This document shows positions 59,723 through 64,000 of a stretch of DNA of 64,000 bases, piece by piece (the first letter of the stretch is position 1; the number at the start of each line of letters is the position of its first letter). Made by a program: the position numbers and the translations under genes. The notes under the pieces were generated by a model, which was not told the DNA's origin, ran no database searches, and saw only the letters and a program-made list of their open reading frames with translations. Origin of the DNA: Annona cherimola. Taxonomy: Eukaryota > Streptophyta > Magnoliopsida > Magnoliales > Annonaceae. Location: contig CM059977.1 of assembly GCA_030490835.1 (NCBI GenBank), positions 14,479,399 to 14,543,398 on the forward strand. Reading direction: 5' to 3'.

Positions 59723-62325
59723 GATGTCATTTGCAATTTAAGGACCGTTATTCTCTTTGATGATGTATTTAATAGGATTTAAGTTCACCTTCTACCTGGG
59801 TATTGAATTCCTAAGATAATTGCTATTTCAGGTAGTTCATAAGGAGCATTCATTGTCAGAGAAAGGAGAGGAGGTGTGCTTATGTCAGTTTGATCTTTGC
59901 TGGAAACATGGCCCTAATAAAGGGTCAATAAAATCCTCAAGCATCGAGGATATTTGTCTGTTATATCGTCGGAGGATACAACTTAGTTTCTCTCTGCATT
60001 CATTTTTGCTCAGGACAAAGGCAAGAATGATCAAGGGCACGATACTTAAACCATTTTTTCCTGAGTGGGAGGTAAATTATTCTAGAAATGTCAACGAAAA
60101 CCATGGGTGCATTTCTCTGAATTTTGGATGATATAAAATTTATGCTCGTACCATATCTATGATAATAGGGATGTTCAAACGATGGGCCCAGAGTGTGAGT
60201 TATGCATCCCCAGCCTGCAACTATTTATGTAGACCTAGCCAGTCAGTGCAGCTAAACAGGGGCATTAGAGAGCCTTCATTGTCATTATTATTATAGCAGT
60301 AGCAGTAGCATTGGTGTTGTTATTTAATCAAACTATTTTATTAGGTCCAATTTATACCATGTTCAAATAGGGTCCATGAACATCTAATTTGGATGAAAAT
60401 TAGTATGCTAATGAAATAAATAATTCTAAATACAACGTAGAATAGATTTTAATTTTATGATCATGTGAGACCCATTTTAAGGTATTCGCATCATAACTTA
60501 CGATGTAGGTACTTACAGCTGAATATTTCTCATATATATATATACACACACACACATATGGTCCCGCCTCTATGTTCCATTTTTAAAATCTTGATAGTTA
60601 ATGGAAAATCTACTCCATCTATTGTATTGAACATCATTTATACTATATTGGAAACTCTTTTGTTTTTTAAATTTCGCTATATATGGGTCTAATTTATATA
60701 TGTGTAGAATCAACGAAATAAAATAGTTCAACATAACAATATCAATTCTAAAGTAGTTTTTCAGCATTTAAACCATCTAAAATATCACTACTCATGGATA
60801 AATGATTTTATAAAGTATTATACATTCTAATACATGTGTGAATAGATCTAAATTTTTTTTATAATTTACATGCGAATATATGTATATATATTTTTGAGCA
60901 AATGTAACTCATGTACATACTTGATTTAGATCAAACTTGATCTCTTGGCTAAATGAATAGTGCTAAATTCAATTAATAGATTTCCTCAAGGGATTAATAT
61001 TTTAAAATTTGAGAGAGTTACATGAGATCACTTTTATGTAACCCAGTTACATAGAAACGAGTCCCATATATATCCTGCTTCTATGAAACCTCTATTTTAC
61101 GTAATCCCTTCCATTTTTAAAATCTTGATAGTTGATAGAAAATTCACTTCATCTATTGTATTTAGCATCATTTATAGTATCTTGAAAACTCTTTTATTTT
61201 TTAAATTTTACTGTATAAAGGTCTCGTCTATAAATGTATAAAATCAACGTAATAAAATATTTAATGCTAAAATATCAATTTTAAAATGATATTTTCAACA
61301 TGTAAACTATCTAAATTATTAATACTATATGGATAAATAATTCTATAAAGTGTTATTACATTGTAATACATGTATGAATAGATCTAAGCATTTTTCATAA
61401 TTTACACATAAATATATATTTTGGAGTAAATGCTACCAATGCGCACAAAGTAAATGCTACCAATGCGCACACTTGATTTGGATGGAATTTGATTTCTTAG
61501 ATAAACAAATAATGTTAAATATAATGAACAGATTAGATTTTAAATCAATCATCATTACCTTAAAAATTAAGGAGTTATATGGGACTGCTTTTATCTAATT
61601 GTGTTACATAGAAGCGATCCATGTAACACTATCAAATTTTAAGATTTTGACACTTTATGAAAAATCTAATCCATTAATTATATTTAACATTATTTTTTAG
61701 TTATAAGTCCAAGTTTCATCCAAATCCAATATGTGCAGAGGCCACATTTGCTTAATGTGTAAATTAAAGAAAATTATTAGATTCATTCACATATATACAT
61801 TATAATGTAATAATACTTTATAAAATCATTTATCCATGTAGGGTTGATATTTTTGATGGTTTAAATGTTAAAAATATTACTTAAAAATTAATTTTTAGCA
61901 TTAAATTATTTTATTATGTTGATTTTATATATTTGTATATATGTCATATATATAATGATATGAGAAAAATGAAAGAATTTACATAATAATACAAGTAATG
62001 CTAAACATAGTAGTAGATAAAGTAAATTTTTCATCAATTATTTATATGTTAAAAATGAAAGGAGTTTCATAAAAGCATCGTCGTGGAAATAAGAGTGCTT
62101 TTATGAAACCCCCTTTTCTAAGTAACTTCCTCCATCTTTAACATCTAAATAATTGATGAAAAATTTACTCTATTGTTGTATTTAATATCATTTATATTGT
62201 TAAGGAAAACTTTTTATTTTTTTTAGTCTTATTATATATGGGCCCCATCTACAGATGTATAAAATCAATATAATAAAATGAATTAATATAGATATCAATT
62301 TTAAGTAATATTTCAACATCTAAAC

Positions 62326-62615
62326 TGTGAAACCCCGATCCTAGACACGTGTATGAAACCCTAAGGTTGTAAACCCTAGGTAATATATTAATAAAATATA
62401 TATTCATGAGTATGGAAAATATGTGGGAATAAAGGTTAAAATAATTATTTATGGAATTTTGATGAATAGTGCACGTGAATAGTGAAATATGAATAGTAAA
62501 TGTGGGATTAAAGAATATGTTAAGTTAATCACTTTGGATTAACTTAATCATAAAAGACGAAAAAGAAAACTTCCCACAAAAGGACAAATGTGACGCCTCG
62601 GTTCGGGGCGCCACA
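62326..62615 (+). repeat. 5' LTR of the TRIM
   Basis: TGTGAAACCCCG ... GGCGCCACA, 290 bp. The last 27 bases (62589-62615) form a near-perfect hairpin: TGTGACGCCTCG against CGGGGCGCCACA around a short loop. Confidence 0.95.
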
Positions 62616-62912
62616 GTAATTGGTATCAGAGCAAGGATTGGTAAATAGGCGGGAGAAGAAAAAAATAAAGAATGATGAAAGAATAGGTCTGATACCACAG
62701 AAAGTGGTACTAAAGTAAGGATTGGTAAATGGGCATGAAAGGAGAAAAATTATGAATAATAGGAAAGGTGTTATACCACATAAGTTAGTATTAGAATATG
62801 AATTGATAGATAGACAAAGATAATATCTAGATCTATATGTTTTTGAAGAGACAAGAATGGTATCATAGTAAGAAATGATAGATGAGTATAGAAAGAGTGA
62901 ATAAAGAAAATA
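62616..62912 (+). repeat. Four degenerate tandem copies of the primer-site region
   Basis: The block ttggtatcagagcaaggatt, then ggtaaatagg, recurs as gtggtactaaagtaaggatt (about 62705), gttagtattagaatatgaat (about 62785) and atggtatcatagtaagaaat (about 62859), each followed by a GA-rich stretch with agaaaaaa/gaataa words. The period is about 75-85 bases and the copies decay to the right. The 126-aa minus-strand frame that crosses them is a repeat artefact. Confidence 0.75.
62621..62634 (+). other. Primer binding site of the TRIM
   Basis: TGGTATCAGAGCAA, five bases after the 5' LTR, an exact match to the usual plant initiator-Met site. Confidence 0.9.
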
Positions 62913-63415
62913 AATGAAAATCATAATATTTGTATATTATGAATTGTCTCCTATGATTTGGACTGTCATAGATGAAGGAAAGAAAGAAATTGTTTGAGAT
63001 TCTTTCCAATCCCAATGCATTTTGGAAGACAGGCAAGGGAGGAGTTTCCTCTATGATGAGTAAATAAAGAAAGTAAGATGAAAGTAAAGATGACCTAGTT
63101 GGTCTCGCCTTAGTATTTTACTAGGCAATATGTATGTATTAAGGAAGTTTAGCAAAAGTCTCTTTTGACTTTTGAAAGATTAATGACTAGAGGATATTTT
63201 GATGGAGAGATGATTCTTTGCTATAAAATCAAATTTATTTACACATGCATGTCACGTATATATGGAATGAAAAATGGTTAATACTAACCTCTTTATGAGA
63301 TATGATGCTATGACTATTTGATGATTAATGATCAATGATTGATGATATGATAAGAAGAAAAGCGCGCAGCAGAAGCGTGATGGAAAATGATAGGTTTCGG
63401 GACGAAACCCATTGT

Positions 63416-63429
63416 AAGGGGGGGAGAAT
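63416..63429 (+). other. Polypurine tract of the TRIM
   Basis: AAGGGGGGGAGAAT immediately before the TGTG start of the 3' LTR. Confidence 0.9.
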
Positions 63430-63719
63430 TGTGAAACCCCGATCCTAGACACGTGTATGAAACCCTAGGGTTGTAAACCATAGATAATATATTAATAAAA
63501 TATATATTCATGAGTATGGAAAATATGTGGGAATAAAGGTTAAAATAATTATTTATGGAATTTAGATGAATAGTGCACGTGAATAGTGAAATATGAATAG
63601 TAAACGTGGGATTAAAGAATATGTTAAGTTAATCACTTTGGATTAACTTAATCATAAAAGACGAAAAAGGAAACTTCCCACAAAAGGACAAATGTGATGC
63701 CTCGGTTCGGGGCGCCACA
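63430..63719 (+). repeat. 3' LTR of the TRIM
   Basis: 290 bp, same ends as the 5' LTR; the terminal hairpin is kept, with one C-to-T change (gtgatgcc). Confidence 0.95.
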
Positions 63720-64000
63720 TAAACCATCTTAAATATCATAAATATGTGGATACATTATTCTATGAAGTATTACTACATTTTAGTGTATTCGTGAATGGAT
63801 TTAGGTATTTTTTTTAATTTCTGCATAAATATACTTATTTTTAAGCAAATGCGGCCTACGCGCATATTGAATTTGGATAAAACTTGGTCTTCTAACTATA
63901 TAAATAGTGTTAAATATAATAAATGAATTGAATTTTTATAAAACGTCAAAATCTCAAAAACTAAGGGGGGTTATATAGAACCATTTCTATATAACTCCAT

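Larger units (their letters stand above)
56115..60316 (+). pseudogene. SAWADEE-like gene, copy 2 (first exons only)
   Basis: Matches copy 1 from gcgtctgggagg (56115 / 26233) to the TAGCAG run (60316 / 28290), minus two solo LTRs. Exons: E1 to 56320 and E2 59832-60071 (240 bp, same length as in copy 1). E1 does not have copy 1's frameshift and reads FRAASVKPQHGFCKEESLVG onwards, but has a TAG at 56315-56317, two codons before the donor, where copy 1 has CAG. E2 is open and ends WE|gtaaat. Exons E3-E6 are absent: the copy breaks off in intron 2 and meets the MITE array. The 5' part is also missing. It cannot make a full protein. Confidence 0.6.
62326..63719 (+). mobile_element. TRIM-type non-autonomous LTR element
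   Basis: 1394 bp: two 290-bp LTRs around an 814-bp non-coding inside, with a perfect TAAAC target duplication (62321-62325 and 63720-63724). The first array shows the empty site (ctaaaccatctt). The polypurine-side sequence (ttcgggacgaaacccattgt, then AAGGGGGGGAGAAT) resembles the end of plant Ty3 chromovirus internal regions, so it is probably a deletion derivative of such an element. By eye the LTRs differ at about 7 positions. Confidence 0.93.
60317..64000. repeat. MITE array, second copy, runs off the window
   Basis: Collinear with 14240-16375 in the same orientation: type II unit to 60545, then array units at about 60555-61070, 61072-61620, 61615-62080 (inverted, as in the first array) and 62085-64000. 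The last is split by the TRIM and cut by the window end. It differs from the first array by frequent substitutions and small indels. It contains a 24-bp direct duplication at about 61426-61474 (agtaaatgctaccaatgcgc twice) and a CA run at 60545-60556 not present in the first copy. Confidence 0.8.

Noticed and set aside
57415..59736. ORFs of 63-143 aa on both strands in the solo LTRs
   Set aside because: Not conserved between the two LTR copies and composed of LTR repeat motifs.
62544..62924. 126-aa minus-strand ORF in the TRIM
   Set aside because: It runs from the LTR through the degenerate primer-site repeats; hydrophobic low-complexity reading.

Overview
The window is plant nuclear DNA. It is AT-rich and intergenic, contains GT-AG introns, and is packed with plant transposon families: a chromodomain-type Ty3 LTR retrotransposon, Tourist-like and hAT-like MITEs, an RTE LINE stub, a TRIM and solo LTRs. 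The species cannot be read from the sequence. There is no prokaryotic gene organisation, no CRISPR array and no recognisable tRNA or rRNA gene.

Layout. 0-5.8 kb: one possible terminal exon of an unidentified gene, a fold-back MITE, two Tourist-like MITEs, and a head-to-head inverted duplication of a broken SAWADEE-like gene fragment (3.8-4.8 kb). 5.8-9.1 kb: first copy of a dispersed two-part module, here called A+B. 9-21.4 kb: MITE country, including a tandem array of about five 0.5-kb AT-rich units (14.4-16.9 kb). 21.9-24.2 kb: faint minus-strand exon-like pieces of an unidentified, probably dead gene. 26.1-31.1 kb: SAWADEE-like gene copy 1, five to six exons, with two lesions. 31.5-36.2 kb: a large fold-back element whose arms contain 110-bp tandem repeats, plus a partial copy next to it. 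36.3-44.6 kb: modules A, B, B' and A', carrying a hAT MITE and an RTE stub. 44.65-55.65 kb: a complete 11.0-kb Ty3 chromovirus on the minus strand with 5-bp target duplication, itself invaded by a 1.6-kb hAT-like element. 56.1-60.3 kb: SAWADEE-like gene copy 2 (first two exons only), with two solo LTRs in its intron. 60.3-64.0 kb: second copy of the 14.2-16.4 kb MITE array, split by a 1.39-kb TRIM.

How it fits together. Pieces found separately at 5.8-9 kb, 26.2-28.3 kb and 14.2-16.4 kb are re-assembled side by side at 36-64 kb, so the right half is a mosaic of duplicated left-half pieces into which younger elements inserted. Both SAWADEE-like copies are broken at different places. The chromovirus has nearly identical LTRs yet carries at least four in-frame stops, two short tandem-duplication frameshifts and a substituted integrase catalytic Asp, so this copy is young but not autonomous. 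Its most unusual part is an additional open reading frame between primer site and gag, with a coiled coil, a hexapeptide repeat and, just beyond a stop, two perfect CCHC knuckles.
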